Numbered from the stretch's first letter, positions 18,389 to 28,999 are shown. The stretch is 64,000 nt of DNA from Thermithiobacillus plumbiphilus (GCF_038070005.1 NZ_JBBPCO010000007.1:1-64000); one strand, 5' to 3'. A program made the numbers and translations. Notes: a model not told the origin generated them from the letters alone.

Positions 18389-18564
18389 AGACCAAACAGT
18401 TCCCGGCGGTAGCCGGATTTCATGCGTTGCTTGCACCATGCTTTGAACTCGGCTAATTTGCGGGTAGCGGGTAAGGCGCTGTCCGGCTGTCTTCTCCCGA
18501 GGAACCTGCGCGCGTCTTGACGGTCAAACGCGGCTGTTCCATTCAGAATGGCGAAGGAGCCGAT

Positions 18565-19326
18565 ATGCACGATGCCCAATTCCTGAAGCGGGAGGCCAGG
18601 CTCAAGATTGCGTGTTCAAGCTGCAATCTGCGTCAGCTTTGTCTCCCCGTGGGCCTCGACCCGGAAGATATCGAGCAACTGGACGCCGCGCTCAATCTGC
18701 GCCAGCGCGTGCAAACCGGCCAGCATCTCTATCGGGCCGGCGATATCTTCCGTTCCCTCTACGCCATTCGCTCAGGGGTTTTCAAACTGTACCGGTTGAA
18801 CGCCGACGGGCGCGAGCAGGTGATGGGGTTTTATCTCCCGGGCGATCTGATGGGTTTGGGTGCCATCGGTACTGGCCGTTTTGCCCTGCATGCCGTAGCC
18901 CTGGAAGACAGCCATATCTGCGAGGCGCCATTTTCCCTGCTTGAAGAACTCGCACAGAAGATCCCTTCCTTGCAACGTCAGATCCATCGTGTGTTGAGCG
19001 CCGAGATCCTCCAGGACTGGCAGGCCATGATGATGCTCGGCTCGATGCTGGCCGAGGGACGTCTGGCCGTTTTTTTGCTTGACCTTTCCGAAAGGCTTCA
19101 GCGCCGGGGGTTTTCTCCCACCCATCTCCACCTCAGCATGTCACGGGAGGAAATCGGCAATTATCTCGGAATGAAGCTCGAAACCGTCAGCCGGACCTTT
19201 TCCAAACTGCAAAAAGACGGCTTGATAGCGGTTGACCGGCGCGTGCTGACCATCCAGGATATGCCTGGCCTGAAACGCCTGGCAGGGTGTGCCGGCGAAT
19301 CACACCTGGGGATGGCAGAGGCCTGA
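18565..19326 (+). CDS. fnr: FNR, oxygen-sensing transcriptional regulator
   Basis: A 253-residue Crp/Fnr-family regulator. The four cysteines for an oxygen-labile [4Fe-4S] cluster are present at Cys17, Cys20, Cys26 and Cys119, each three residues before the E. coli FNR positions, so this is a true FNR. The recognition helix has the E-x-x-S-R pattern (KLETVSRTFSKLQ) that reads TTGAT half-sites, matching the boxes scattered through this window. ATG 18565 follows AAGGAG at 18554. An earlier in-frame start at 18517 would add a non-conserved head. Confidence 0.93.
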   Translation: MHDAQFLKREARLKIACSSCNLRQLCLPVGLDPEDIEQLDAALNLRQRVQTGQHLYRAGDIFRSLYAIRSGVFKLYRLNADGREQVMGFYLPGDLMGLGAIGTGRFALHAVALEDSHICEAPFSLLEELAQKIPSLQRQIHRVLSAEILQDWQAMMMLGSMLAEGRLAVFLLDLSERLQRRGFSPTHLHLSMSREEIGNYLGMKLETVSRTFSKLQKDGLIAVDRRVLTIQDMPGLKRLAGCAGESHLGMAEA

Positions 19327-19351
19327 GTGCATAGCCTGGCTGATTGCGTTT

Positions 19352-19984
19352 TCAGTCGATTGTTCCAAGATTGCGCTTGTGGAAATTGACGCCGAAAGCC
19401 TCGGCGGTGGCTTCACAGGCAGGAATGTCTACACCGGCTAATCCTTTGATGGCGGTCAGGGTGATCGAAGGGACGTAATCGCGCGCCAGATCCGCGAAAT
19501 CCAGCGCCGCCGCGTGGCAGTGTAGACGCTTGGGCCGGCAGTGCTCGTTATAGATAGTCTCGTTGGCGGCCTGAATCGAAACCGACAGGGCATCGATGTT
19601 GCCTTCCAGGTCCGGGGTGATGTCACGCCCGAAACGCAGGTTGGCCAAGCCGTCCGTTTCCAGACGGACATAGCCGCCCAGCCGGCGGAGTTCCTTGCCG
19701 GCCTCCAGCACAGTGTAGAGCCGCATGGTCGGTTCGCCCAATCCGGAAAACACGACTTCGTCATAATTTCGCGGACCACCCACTACCGCCAGAATTTCAT
19801 CCAGCTCCGGCTCTGTGGCCAAACGCAGATAATGTCCGCCGATGCGCCAGCTACCGGTGAATTTCGGGCAGAAGCGGCATCGCAGGCTACAACTGTTGGT
19901 CACGTTGAGATACAACTTGCTGCCCTGTGGATAGGCGATCAGACCCCGCTTGATTTGAATGATGGATGCATTGTGTTCAGACAT
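19352..19984 (-). CDS. Small radical SAM protein (TatD-associated type)
   Basis: A 210-residue protein with radical SAM motif CSLRCRFC near residue 32 and a GLGEPT segment. Its short length and the LYLNVTNSCSLRCRFCPK opening recall the family annotated as 'TatD-associated radical SAM'; no tatD gene is nearby, so that label is tentative. An FNR box is centred 73 bases before the start, so it belongs to the anaerobic regulon. Substrate unknown. Confidence 0.7.
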   Translation of the reverse strand: MSEHNASIIQIKRGLIAYPQGSKLYLNVTNSCSLRCRFCPKFTGSWRIGGHYLRLATEPELDEILAVVGGPRNYDEVVFSGLGEPTMRLYTVLEAGKELRRLGGYVRLETDGLANLRFGRDITPDLEGNIDALSVSIQAANETIYNEHCRPKRLHCHAAALDFADLARDYVPSITLTAIKGLAGVDIPACEATAEAFGVNFHKRNLGTID

Positions 19985-20050
19985 CGCGAATTCCTCGCCA
20001 TCATTTTGCTTGCCAGTTTCAGATTATCCCTCTGCTAAACCATTGCTGAT

Positions 20051-20064
20051 TTGACCCATATCAA
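20051..20064. promoter_or_regulatory. FNR/DNR-type box before the small radical SAM gene
   Basis: TTGACCCATATCAA matches the FNR dyad and lies on the side of the intergenic region facing the minus-strand radical SAM gene (start 19984). Confidence 0.72.
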
Positions 20065-20159
20065 GTACTGGCCCAAAGCTCTCTTTGTTGTTGCACAGAA
20101 AGCGGTTCTGGATCAGTTACCTGCCGTTTGATAAGGCGCGGTCGGCATTGCTTTCGAAC

Positions 20160-20173
20160 TTGACCTGGATCAA
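20160..20173. promoter_or_regulatory. FNR/DNR-type box before nrdD
   Basis: TTGACCTGGATCAA matches the FNR dyad, centred 94 bases before the nrdD start. The following 80 bases are AT-rich compared with the surroundings and include TATAAGGTAT and TATATC stretches suited to a promoter. Confidence 0.75.
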
Positions 20174-20260
20174 GGAAATTCATGTCCAATATAAGGTATT
20201 CATATTGAACAATAACGCTATATCTAGGGTTCTAGGCGTAAACATGTGAAAGGGGGCGGA

Positions 20261-22318
20261 ATGGAGTCCTTCGGTTCCGAAGCTGGCCAAGGATCTTTGC
20301 TTCGTGAGGTGATCAAGCGCGACGGCAACCTCGCGCCCTTCGACGCTGGCAAGATTCGCGCCGCCATCCGTCGCGCCGGGGCAGCCACCGGCGAGTTCGA
20401 TGCCGAGGCGGCCGCGCGTCTTGCTGAACAGGTGCTCAAAGTATTGAGCTATCAGCACCGTCAGGAGCTACCCGCCATCGAGCGCATCCAGGACGTGGTG
20501 GAGCAGGTGCTGATCGCCGCCGACCATTTCCGCACCGCACGCGCCTACATCGTCTACCGCGAAAGCCACGCCAGATTGCGCCGGGACCGCCAGACCCTGG
20601 TGGACGTGGCGAGCTCGGTCAACGAATATCTGGAGCGCGCCGACTGGCGGGTCAACGCCAACGCCAATCAGGGCTATAGCCTGGGCGGCCTGATCCTGAA
20701 CGTGTCCGGCAAGGTGGTGGCCAATTATTGGCTGAACCACGTCTATCCGCCGGCAGTGGGGGAAGCGCACCGAGACGGTGATCTGCACGTCCACGACCTG
20801 GACATGCTGGCCGGCTACTGCGCCGGCTGGTCGCTACGCACGCTGTTGCACGAAGGTCTGAACGGCGTGCCGGGTAAAGTGGAAGCCGGCCCGCCGCGGC
20901 ACATGTCGAGCGCAGTCGGGCAGATCGTCAACTTCCTCGGCACCCTGCAAAACGAATGGGCCGGCGCGCAGGCCTTCTCGTCATTCGACACCTACATGGC
21001 GCCCTTCGTACGCAAGGACAGTCTCTCCTATGCCGAGGTGCGGCAGTACATCCAGGAACTCATCTACAACCTCAACGTGCCGTCGCGCTGGGGCACGCAA
21101 ACCCCCTTCACCAATCTCACCTTCGACTGGACCTGCCCGGAGGATCTGCGCGAACAGGTGCCGCTGATCGGCGGCGAGGAGATGCCGTTCACCTACGGTG
21201 AGCTGCATGCCGAGATGGACATGATCAACCGCGCCTACATCGAGGTGATGACCGCAGGCGACGCCAAGGGCCGGGTCTTCACCTTTCCCATTCCGACCTA
21301 CAACATAACCCGCGATTTCCCCTGGGACAGCGAGAACGCCGAACGCCTCTTCGCCATGACGGCCAAGTACGGGCTGCCCTATTTCCAGAATTTCATCAAC
21401 TCCGACCTGCAACCGAACATGATCCGCTCCATGTGCTGCCGCCTGCAGCTTGATCTGCGCGAACTGCTGAAGCGCGGCAACGGCCTGTTCGGCTCCGCCG
21501 AGCAGACCGGCTCGGTGGGCGTGGTCACGGTAAACTGCGCGCGCCTGGGGTACCTGCACAGAGGCGACGAGTCTGGCCTGTACCTGCGCCTGGATGCGCT
21601 GCTGGATATCGCCCGCGACAGCCTGGAGACCAAGCGCAAGGTCATCCAGCGCCATATGGACGCAGGCCTCTTTCCGTACACCAAGCGCTACCTCGGCACT
21701 CTGCGCAATCATTTCTCCACCATCGGCGTGAATGGCATCAACGAAATGATCCGAAACTTCACGGATGATGCCGAGGACATCACCACACCCTGGGGACATG
21801 CCTTCGCCCTGCGTCTGCTCGATCACGTGCGGGCCCGGATGCTGGCCTTTCAGGAAGAGACCGGCCACATGTACAACCTGGAGGCCACGCCGGCCGAGGG
21901 CACCACCTACCGCTTCGCCAGGGAGGACCGCAAACGCTTTCCGGACATCCTGCAGGCGGGCACTGTGGACATGCCTTACTACACCAATTCCTCGCAACTG
22001 CCGGTGGGCTTCACCGACGACCCCTTCGAGGCCCTGGAGCGGCAGGAATCGCTGCAGCGCAAGTACACCGGTGGCACCGTGCTGCACCTGTACATGAGCG
22101 AGCGCATCTCCAGCGCCCGGACCTGCAAGACCCTGGTACGCCGGGCGCTGGAGCGCTTCGGCCAGCCCTACATCACGATCACGCCGACCTTTTCCATCTG
22201 CCCGAAGCACGGCTACCTGAGCGGCGAGCACCACTTCTGTCCCAAATGCGACGAGATCCTGCTCGCCGAGAAGCGCCGGGCTCTGCCCGGCATCCAAGCC
22301 AAGGAGGAGATCCCATGA
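20261..22318 (+). CDS. nrdD: Anaerobic (class III) ribonucleoside-triphosphate reductase, large part
   Basis: A 685-residue NrdD protein that makes dNTPs without oxygen. It has an N-terminal ATP-cone (residues about 10-100) and the core fold, and near the C-terminus a zinc-site-like CPKHGYLSGEHHFCPKC. The chain then ends after about 22 residues without the glycyl-radical loop that every active NrdD needs. That loop is found in the next reading frame, which begins with an ATGA overlap at 22315. The two genes are out of frame with each other. I chose ATG 20261 (GGGGGCGGA just before it) over GTG 20246. Linked to nrdG and an FNR box, it serves growth under denitrifying conditions. Confidence 0.9.
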   Translation: MESFGSEAGQGSLLREVIKRDGNLAPFDAGKIRAAIRRAGAATGEFDAEAAARLAEQVLKVLSYQHRQELPAIERIQDVVEQVLIAADHFRTARAYIVYRESHARLRRDRQTLVDVASSVNEYLERADWRVNANANQGYSLGGLILNVSGKVVANYWLNHVYPPAVGEAHRDGDLHVHDLDMLAGYCAGWSLRTLLHEGLNGVPGKVEAGPPRHMSSAVGQIVNFLGTLQNEWAGAQAFSSFDTYMAPFVRKDSLSYAEVRQYIQELIYNLNVPSRWGTQTPFTNLTFDWTCPEDLREQVPLIGGEEMPFTYGELHAEMDMINRAYIEVMTAGDAKGRVFTFPIPTYNITRDFPWDSENAERLFAMTAKYGLPYFQNFINSDLQPNMIRSMCCRLQLDLRELLKRGNGLFGSAEQTGSVGVVTVNCARLGYLHRGDESGLYLRLDALLDIARDSLETKRKVIQRHMDAGLFPYTKRYLGTLRNHFSTIGVNGINEMIRNFTDDAEDITTPWGHAFALRLLDHVRARMLAFQEETGHMYNLEATPAEGTTYRFAREDRKRFPDILQAGTVDMPYYTNSSQLPVGFTDDPFEALERQESLQRKYTGGTVLHLYMSERISSARTCKTLVRRALERFGQPYITITPTFSICPKHGYLSGEHHFCPKCDEILLAEKRRALPGIQAKEEIP

Positions 22319-22509
22319 GCGAATCCGTCAAAGCACCCCACCCGGCAGCGGCCGAGATCACCCTGAGCGACGCGGAGCGCCAGCGCTGCGAAGTCTGGAC
22401 CCGGGTCATGGGCTATCATAGGCCGGTAGCGTCCTTCAACGTTGGCAAGCAGGGCGAGCACCGGGAGCGCCGTTGCTTCCGCGAAAGCCGGGCCCTGCTG
22501 GGCGGCTGA
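22315..22509 (+). CDS. Small glycyl-radical subunit of split NrdD
   Basis: A 64-residue protein whose second half (CEVWTRVMGYHRPVASFN followed by GKQ) matches the C-terminal glycyl-radical segment of class III reductases: R-V-x-G-Y followed by a GKQ element, with the Gly of MGY as the radical site. The start overlaps the nrdD stop (ATGA) and has GGAGGAG upstream. Its first 30 residues have no counterpart in ordinary NrdD and make it look like an independent polypeptide and not a frameshifted tail. NrdG, encoded directly after, would have to activate this small protein docked on NrdD. Confidence 0.75.
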   Translation: MSESVKAPHPAAAEITLSDAERQRCEVWTRVMGYHRPVASFNVGKQGEHRERRCFRESRALLGG

Positions 22510-22516
22510 GGGCGCC

Positions 22517-23209
22517 ATGCCGCCGCTGCGCGTAGGCGGCTTCGTCCCGCTGAGCGCCACCGACTACCCGGACGTCCTGGCGGCGGTGGTTTTCTGCCAA
22601 GGTTGTCCTTGGCGCTGCCGTTATTGTCACAATCCACACCTGCTGGCGCCACGGAATGCGGCCGAGATCTCCTGGACCGTGATCCGGCGCTTTCTCGAAG
22701 GCCGGCAAGGTCTCTTGGATGCGGTGGTCTTCAGCGGCGGCGAGCCCACCCTGCAGTTGGGCCTTGCCGCCGCCATGCAGGAGGTCCGTGCCTTGGGGAT
22801 GCGCGTCGGTCTGCACACCGCTGGTGCCTATCCCCGGCGGCTCGCCCAATTGCTTCCTCTGCTCGACTGGGTGGGGCTGGATTACAAGGCATCACATGCC
22901 AGCTATGCGCGAATCACCGGCCTGCGCGGTAGCGGCGAGCGGGTGCGGGAGAGTGCGAAGCTGTTGCTGGCCAGTGGCGTGGCGCATGAGTTTCGCATGA
23001 CCGTGCATCCGGCCTTGCTGAGCGTGGAGGAGATTGGCGCGGCAACCCGCGAGCTGGCGGCCTTGGGTGCGCGCACCTTTGTGCTGCAGGCCTTCAGGCC
23101 GCAAGGTTGCGCGGATGCGAGCTTGCGCGTAGGGGGTGAGGCATTTGATCCGCGTTTGCTGAAGGATCTGGCCGGTCTGTTTCCATTCTTTGAACTCCGT
23201 CGTGCATAA
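22517..23209 (+). CDS. nrdG: Anaerobic ribonucleotide reductase activase
   Basis: A 230-residue radical SAM activase with the motif CQGCPWRCRYC and FSGGEP. It installs the glycyl radical in NrdD using SAM. ATG 22517 is eight bases after the small glycyl gene; an in-frame upstream start at 22442 would overlap that gene deeply and lacks conserved sequence. The three genes form one operon. Confidence 0.9.
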   Translation: MPPLRVGGFVPLSATDYPDVLAAVVFCQGCPWRCRYCHNPHLLAPRNAAEISWTVIRRFLEGRQGLLDAVVFSGGEPTLQLGLAAAMQEVRALGMRVGLHTAGAYPRRLAQLLPLLDWVGLDYKASHASYARITGLRGSGERVRESAKLLLASGVAHEFRMTVHPALLSVEEIGAATRELAALGARTFVLQAFRPQGCADASLRVGGEAFDPRLLKDLAGLFPFFELRRA

Positions 23210-23262
23210 ACAATGAATTAATAGATGTAATTAAATGAAAATATCTTATTTATCCGGAGTTC

Positions 23263-23964
23263 ATGGTGAGCAGGATCAAGCTCAAGGCCATTCTTTCCAA
23301 TATTGCCCTATTCAGGGAGCTGTCCGCGGAGGACATCGAACAGCTCGTGCTGGGCACCCGCGAGCAGCATCTTGTCCGTGGTGAACTGTTATTCCAGAAA
23401 GGCTCCCAGCCGCAGGGCTTCTATATCGTGGTTCATGGCCAGATCAAGCTGGCCTTTTCCACCCCGCAGGGCGCGGAAAAGGTGATCGATATCGTCCGTG
23501 CCGGGCAAAGCTTCGGCGAGGCGGCCATGTTCCTTGATACACCGTATCTGGTTTACACCCAGGCGATCACGGATACGCTATTGTTGCATATTTCCAAGTC
23601 TGCGGTGTTCGAGGAAATTGAAAAAAGCTCTCTGTTCGCGCGGCGGATGCTGGCTGGCGTTTGCCGCCGGCTGCATGGCATCGTGCGGGATGTGGAGGCA
23701 TATTCGCTGCATTCGGGCACGGAGCGCGTGATCGGTTATCTGCTGACCCAGGACCGTGATGGCGAAGAAAATGGCGGCGGTCTGCGAGTGCGTCTGCCCG
23801 CCAGCAAGCATGTGATTGCCTCCCGACTCAATATCTCGCCCGAGACTTTTTCCCGCATCCTGCATGAGCTCAGCGCCGCCGACCTGCTCAGCGTGAACGG
23901 CCGCGAAATCCTTGTCCATGATCCCGCCCGATTGCGCAACTACAGTGTGGCGGTCAGCCGGTGA
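23263..23964 (+). CDS. dnr: DNR-like Crp/Fnr-family regulator
   Basis: A 233-residue Crp/Fnr-family protein with a cyclic-nucleotide-type sensor domain and a winged helix whose recognition helix carries E-x-x-S-R (SPETFSRILHEL). It has no N-terminal cysteine cluster, unlike the FNR at 18.6 kb. This combination fits the DNR/NnrR group, heme-based NO sensors that bind the same TTGAT-N4-ATCAA boxes. ATG 23263 follows CCGGAG. The 53 bases before it are strikingly AT-rich. Its end overlaps the convergent gene's end by 11 bases. Confidence 0.82.
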   Translation: MVSRIKLKAILSNIALFRELSAEDIEQLVLGTREQHLVRGELLFQKGSQPQGFYIVVHGQIKLAFSTPQGAEKVIDIVRAGQSFGEAAMFLDTPYLVYTQAITDTLLLHISKSAVFEEIEKSSLFARRMLAGVCRRLHGIVRDVEAYSLHSGTERVIGYLLTQDRDGEENGGGLRVRLPASKHVIASRLNISPETFSRILHELSAADLLSVNGREILVHDPARLRNYSVAVSR

Positions 23965-25261
23965 GGGCTTGGGTTCTTTTTATATAAACCCGCCAGGCAA
24001 GGAACAGGTTCCACCAGAGCAGGCCGGAAGATGCGGTGCTCAGGATTCCGGCGGGATAAGCGAAGGTTTCAGGGTCCAGAATGGCCAGCACAAGCAGAAC
24101 CAAGGCCGATAGATGCAAGCGAAACTGGAGACGGGCGCGGTTCTCGGGCAGGAGTTCGCGGATATTGGGAGCGGTTCCGCGCAGGCGGCTTTGCAGATGA
24201 AACCATGCGAGAAAGGGTAGAATCTTGTAGAGCATGCCATTGACCGCCGAAACCGCGAATCCCACGATGAACAGGATACCGAGCAGCAGGGGATAACCGG
24301 CTACCGCTTGCCACTGCGGGATCATCTGGGTGGTACTCCAAAGCAGGGCAGCCAATATCAGACTGATCATGCTGACGCGCCAGAAGTCGAGTGTCACGTC
24401 GGGCAAGCGACGCCGGCGCCGCGCCTGAAGGCGCAAGGTGATTGCGGCGAAACCGAGGAATCCGAGTGCCAGGCCGATGCCGGAGGGCGGCCGCAGGAAG
24501 GCGGCAGCGGGAAGCCCGGCGGCCAGGGAAAATACTGCGAGTAGAAAAAACAGCGAGCCGCCCAGCCAGCGGGTCATTCGTCCGGGGTAGCCTGGGGTGA
24601 GCTGGAACATGGGCACGACCTGGTAGGCCACACCGGCGATCAGGATACCCACCCAGCCCAGCATGCCCCAGGCGAGATGCAGGTCGGTGAGGGGAAAGCG
24701 CGCCAGCGGCACGTCACCAGCATGCCCCAGGGCCAGATAGGTGCCCAGCAGCACGGTCACGAGCAGGGTGATGAGTGCCAGGCGCATGGCGCGCACGCCG
24801 GGGTTGTTCGCCGGCGCGCGCCATAGGCTGATGCCGATGGCGCTGGCAAAGACCGCGAACCCCGCGCCCAGTAGCATCAGTGCGGCGTGGAAGAAAACTG
24901 CTTGCTGTAGCAGGAAACCCAGCAGGAGCGTCAGCGTGCCGGGCAGGGTCAGAACATGCACCAGGGCCGCCGTGGCGTGCGGGCGGGACACGGGCGAACC
25001 GGCGACCACGGGCAGCATCTGCAGGAGCGCGCCCATCATCGCCTGCGCCAGAAAGCCCAGGGTCACGGCATGGGTGGCCGCCAGCATGCCTGGTGTCCAG
25101 CGACTCGCGAACAGCGCCGGACCTTGCCAGAGTATCAGGAGGGCGGCCAGTAGCAGGAAAAGTGGCGCGGTGATAAAAAAGCGCAGCGGTCCGCCGATGG
25201 GCGGAGCCTGCTCGAAGGAAAGTCCCGCGCCGCTCGTTCGGGATCTGGCTTCAGATGACAT
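23954..25261 (-). CDS. Polytopic membrane protein, NnrS/heme-copper-oxidase-like
   Basis: A 435-residue protein with about twelve transmembrane helices. Conserved-looking histidines occur in THAVTLGFL and DLHLAWGMLGW, a layout like NnrS and distant heme-copper-oxidase subunit I relatives. NnrS proteins are linked to NO stress in denitrifiers. It is third in a minus-strand operon after a hemerythrin and a DUF2249 protein, and its start overlaps the DUF2249 gene by 11 bases. Function is inferred from context and fold only. Confidence 0.6.
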   Translation of the reverse strand: MSSEARSRTSGAGLSFEQAPPIGGPLRFFITAPLFLLLAALLILWQGPALFASRWTPGMLAATHAVTLGFLAQAMMGALLQMLPVVAGSPVSRPHATAALVHVLTLPGTLTLLLGFLLQQAVFFHAALMLLGAGFAVFASAIGISLWRAPANNPGVRAMRLALITLLVTVLLGTYLALGHAGDVPLARFPLTDLHLAWGMLGWVGILIAGVAYQVVPMFQLTPGYPGRMTRWLGGSLFFLLAVFSLAAGLPAAAFLRPPSGIGLALGFLGFAAITLRLQARRRRRLPDVTLDFWRVSMISLILAALLWSTTQMIPQWQAVAGYPLLLGILFIVGFAVSAVNGMLYKILPFLAWFHLQSRLRGTAPNIRELLPENRARLQFRLHLSALVLLVLAILDPETFAYPAGILSTASSGLLWWNLFLAWRVYIKRTQALTG

Positions 25262-25481
25262 CCGGATGCCAGATCAGGATCTCGTAATGATCCGGCGTAT
25301 GCTGCCGTGTTTCATAAGTGAGCCCCCATTGATCGAGAATGGGATAGAGGGGGTAGGGCTCGCGATGATGGATCACCCGCAGGCGCTGCCTCGGGGAGAG
25401 CGTGGCCAGGGTATTTAGTACCGCTTGCAGCGGTTCCGGCGGCTCCAGCTCCCGCACGTCCAATAATTGTTCCTTATCCAT
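25251..25481 (-). CDS. DUF2249-domain protein
   Basis: A 76-residue protein with the DUF2249 pattern: LDVRELEPPEPL, then RLRVIHHREPYPLYPILD, ending in a hydrophobic strand. DUF2249 proteins often travel with hemerythrins and denitrification genes, but their biochemistry is unclear. The start follows AGAGGATGG and lies 12 bases after the hemerythrin stop. Confidence 0.82.
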   Translation of the reverse strand: MDKEQLLDVRELEPPEPLQAVLNTLATLSPRQRLRVIHHREPYPLYPILDQWGLTYETRQHTPDHYEILIWHPDVI

Positions 25482-25492
25482 CGCGCCATCCT

Positions 25493-25927
25493 CTAGGTGT
25501 CAAGCTGTCGCATTGCACTGATCATGTCCGCCTGCTTGCCATTGAGCACTTGATCGGCCATGGGGTAAAGGATTTGTTCCTCCTTCATGTTGTGTTGCTG
25601 CATCATGACCAGCAGGGTTTCGGCCAGGCCCAGAAAGTTCTCCCGATCGCCCCATTGCAGGGCGCCCTCCAGGTCCTGAAACAGTTCTTCCATCTGCCGG
25701 TGCTCCATGCGCATGACACGCGTCGGACCCATGTGCATCCCGGTTCTTGCCTCCACCGACGGAAACAGAACCTCCTCTTCGCGCTTGAAATGCTGTCGCA
25801 TTGCGTCCAGGAAGGCTTGGACGGGGGCGCGATCCATCTCTTTCCCTGACGCGGCGGCTTCCGCCAGCGCGAACAGTTCGTCGCAATGCTGATGGTCGCT
25901 GACCAGATACTCAGTGATGGCGTTCAT
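25493..25927 (-). CDS. Hemerythrin-like diiron protein
   Basis: A 144-residue four-helix HHE protein. Expected diiron ligands are visible at His12, His46, Glu50, His76, His112 and Glu116. Such proteins bind O2 or NO or protect iron enzymes; which applies here is unknown. ATG 25927 follows AAGGGAA; the reading frame stays open far upstream, but that part is not protein-like. It is the first gene of a hemerythrin-DUF2249-NnrS-like operon behind an FNR box. Confidence 0.88.
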   Translation of the reverse strand: MNAITEYLVSDHQHCDELFALAEAAASGKEMDRAPVQAFLDAMRQHFKREEEVLFPSVEARTGMHMGPTRVMRMEHRQMEELFQDLEGALQWGDRENFLGLAETLLVMMQQHNMKEEQILYPMADQVLNGKQADMISAMRQLDT

Positions 25928-26006
25928 GAATGTTCCCTTTGTGACGGTTGAAACGAGTGAGCCTGGATCCATGGGATGATTTTTCCTGAATGATTTCATC
26001 GGGGCA

Positions 26007-26020
26007 TTGATCCAGGTCAA
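26007..26020. promoter_or_regulatory. FNR/DNR-type box between hemerythrin and norC
   Basis: TTGATCCAGGTCAA matches the dyad. Its centre is 86 bases before the hemerythrin start and about 187 before norC, so it may serve both directions, with a long leader on the nor side. Confidence 0.75.
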
Positions 26021-26057
26021 GGATTCCGCCCCGGATGCGGGTTTAAAGTGTCCTCCA

Positions 26058-26075
26058 CGCCGCACCCGTGCGGCG
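26058..26075. other. Strong inverted repeat in the norC leader
   Basis: CGCCGCAC and GTGCGGCG face each other across two bases, and the stem can be extended by CCAC/GTGG with one bulge. It lies between the FNR-type box and norC, about 125 bases before the start. It could be an operator or an mRNA leader hairpin; no T-run follows. Confidence 0.45.
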
Positions 26076-26169
26076 GTGGCAGGGAACAATTCAGGAGGAG
26101 GCTTGCACTTGCAAACATATATTTTTAATGAAGCTTTTGGCTGCGAGCTGGTGGGTCCGCGTGCCATGA

Positions 26170-28047
<1,878 letters not shown>

Positions 28048-28102
28048 ATTGAAACGCGGGAGGGAGATGGCTCCCTTCCGCTCCTTCGAGGAGGGATAAA
28101 AC

Positions 28103-28693
28103 ATGCAATCGGAAGCCGTGGTCCTGAGTTCCAGACCAGCAGACGATCTGCCAGGAGATTTTGCCATATGGGTCTTCATCTTCGCGGAACTGCTGGCCTT
28201 CGGCATCTTTTTTCTGGCCTATGCCTTCGCGCGCAGTCAGGACGTGGCGCTCTTCAACGCCTCGCAACTGACCATCAACAAGGTCTCCGGTGCAGTCAAC
28301 ACCCTGGTGCTCATCACCAGCAGCTATTTCGCGGTGCGCGCCGTGGCGGCCATCCGCATGGGCCGGAATCTGTCTTGTTCCAACTGGCTGTTCGGAGCAA
28401 TCGGGCTGGGCGCTGTCTTCGTTGCCATCAAGCTGATGGAGTTCCACGCCAAGTTCTCAGCCGGGATTTCGCTCAGCACCAACACCTTTTACATGTTTTA
28501 TCTGTCGCTCACGCTGTTTCATTTCATGCATGTGCTGATGGGCATGGTCATCCTGGCGGTAGTGGCTTTCAAGGCGCGTCGCGGCGGTTACAGCGCCACG
28601 CAGCACACTGGGGTTGAGACCGGCGCTTCCTACTGGCACATGGTGGATCTCGTCTGGGTGATCCTCTTCGCCCTGGTCTACGTCATCCGCTGA
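28103..28693 (+). CDS. norE: NorE, cytochrome oxidase subunit III-like accessory protein
   Basis: A 196-residue protein with five membrane segments, related to cytochrome c oxidase subunit III (FAIWVFIFAELLAF, HFMHVLMGM). NorE helps full NOR activity in denitrifiers, though it is not in the purified enzyme. The start follows GAGGAGGG. Confidence 0.9.
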   Translation: MQSEAVVLSSRPADDLPGDFAIWVFIFAELLAFGIFFLAYAFARSQDVALFNASQLTINKVSGAVNTLVLITSSYFAVRAVAAIRMGRNLSCSNWLFGAIGLGAVFVAIKLMEFHAKFSAGISLSTNTFYMFYLSLTLFHFMHVLMGMVILAVVAFKARRGGYSATQHTGVETGASYWHMVDLVWVILFALVYVIR

Positions 28694-28704
28694 GATAGAT
28701 ATTT

Positions 28705-28977
28705 ATGCATATTGCACTGACAGTTCGTCCCTGTACCCGTACCTGGTTGGCACTGGTAGCTCTGACCCTGCTGAGTTTCGGCATCGGCGAGGCCAGCTTG
28801 GGGGGGACATCGATCATGGTCCTGGTGCTGGCGATCGCCCTGCTCAAAAGCCATCTCGTGGCTAGCCATTTCATGGGTCTGCGCCGTGTGGCGCGCGGTT
28901 GGCGTCTGCTCATGGCCGGCTATCTGGGCCTGGTCATTTCCATGATCGCCCTCGCCTATCTACTGGGCAGGGCCTGA
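28705..28977 (+). CDS. norF: NorF, subunit IV-like accessory protein
   Basis: A 90-residue, three-helix membrane protein of the prokaryotic cytochrome-oxidase subunit IV family (LLKSHLVASHFMGLRR). Its position between norE and norQ, 11 bases after norE, supports NorF. Confidence 0.82.
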   Translation: MHIALTVRPCTRTWLALVALTLLSFGIGEASLGGTSIMVLVLAIALLKSHLVASHFMGLRRVARGWRLLMAGYLGLVISMIALAYLLGRA

Positions 28978-28999
28978 ATTCCATTCCGGAGAAGAATGC

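Noticed and set aside
18385-18579. A 64-residue minus-strand frame between moaA and fnr
   Set aside because: It covers the probable promoters and touches an FNR box; no ribosome site or similarity seen.
20981-22297. A 438-residue frame antisense to nrdD
   Set aside because: Same shadow effect; no start signal or domain.
22290-22330. The idea that nrdD is simply frameshifted by a sequencing error
   Set aside because: The small downstream frame has its own start, ribosome site and about 30 extra residues, and the ATGA overlap is typical of coupled genes. Not fully excluded without reads.
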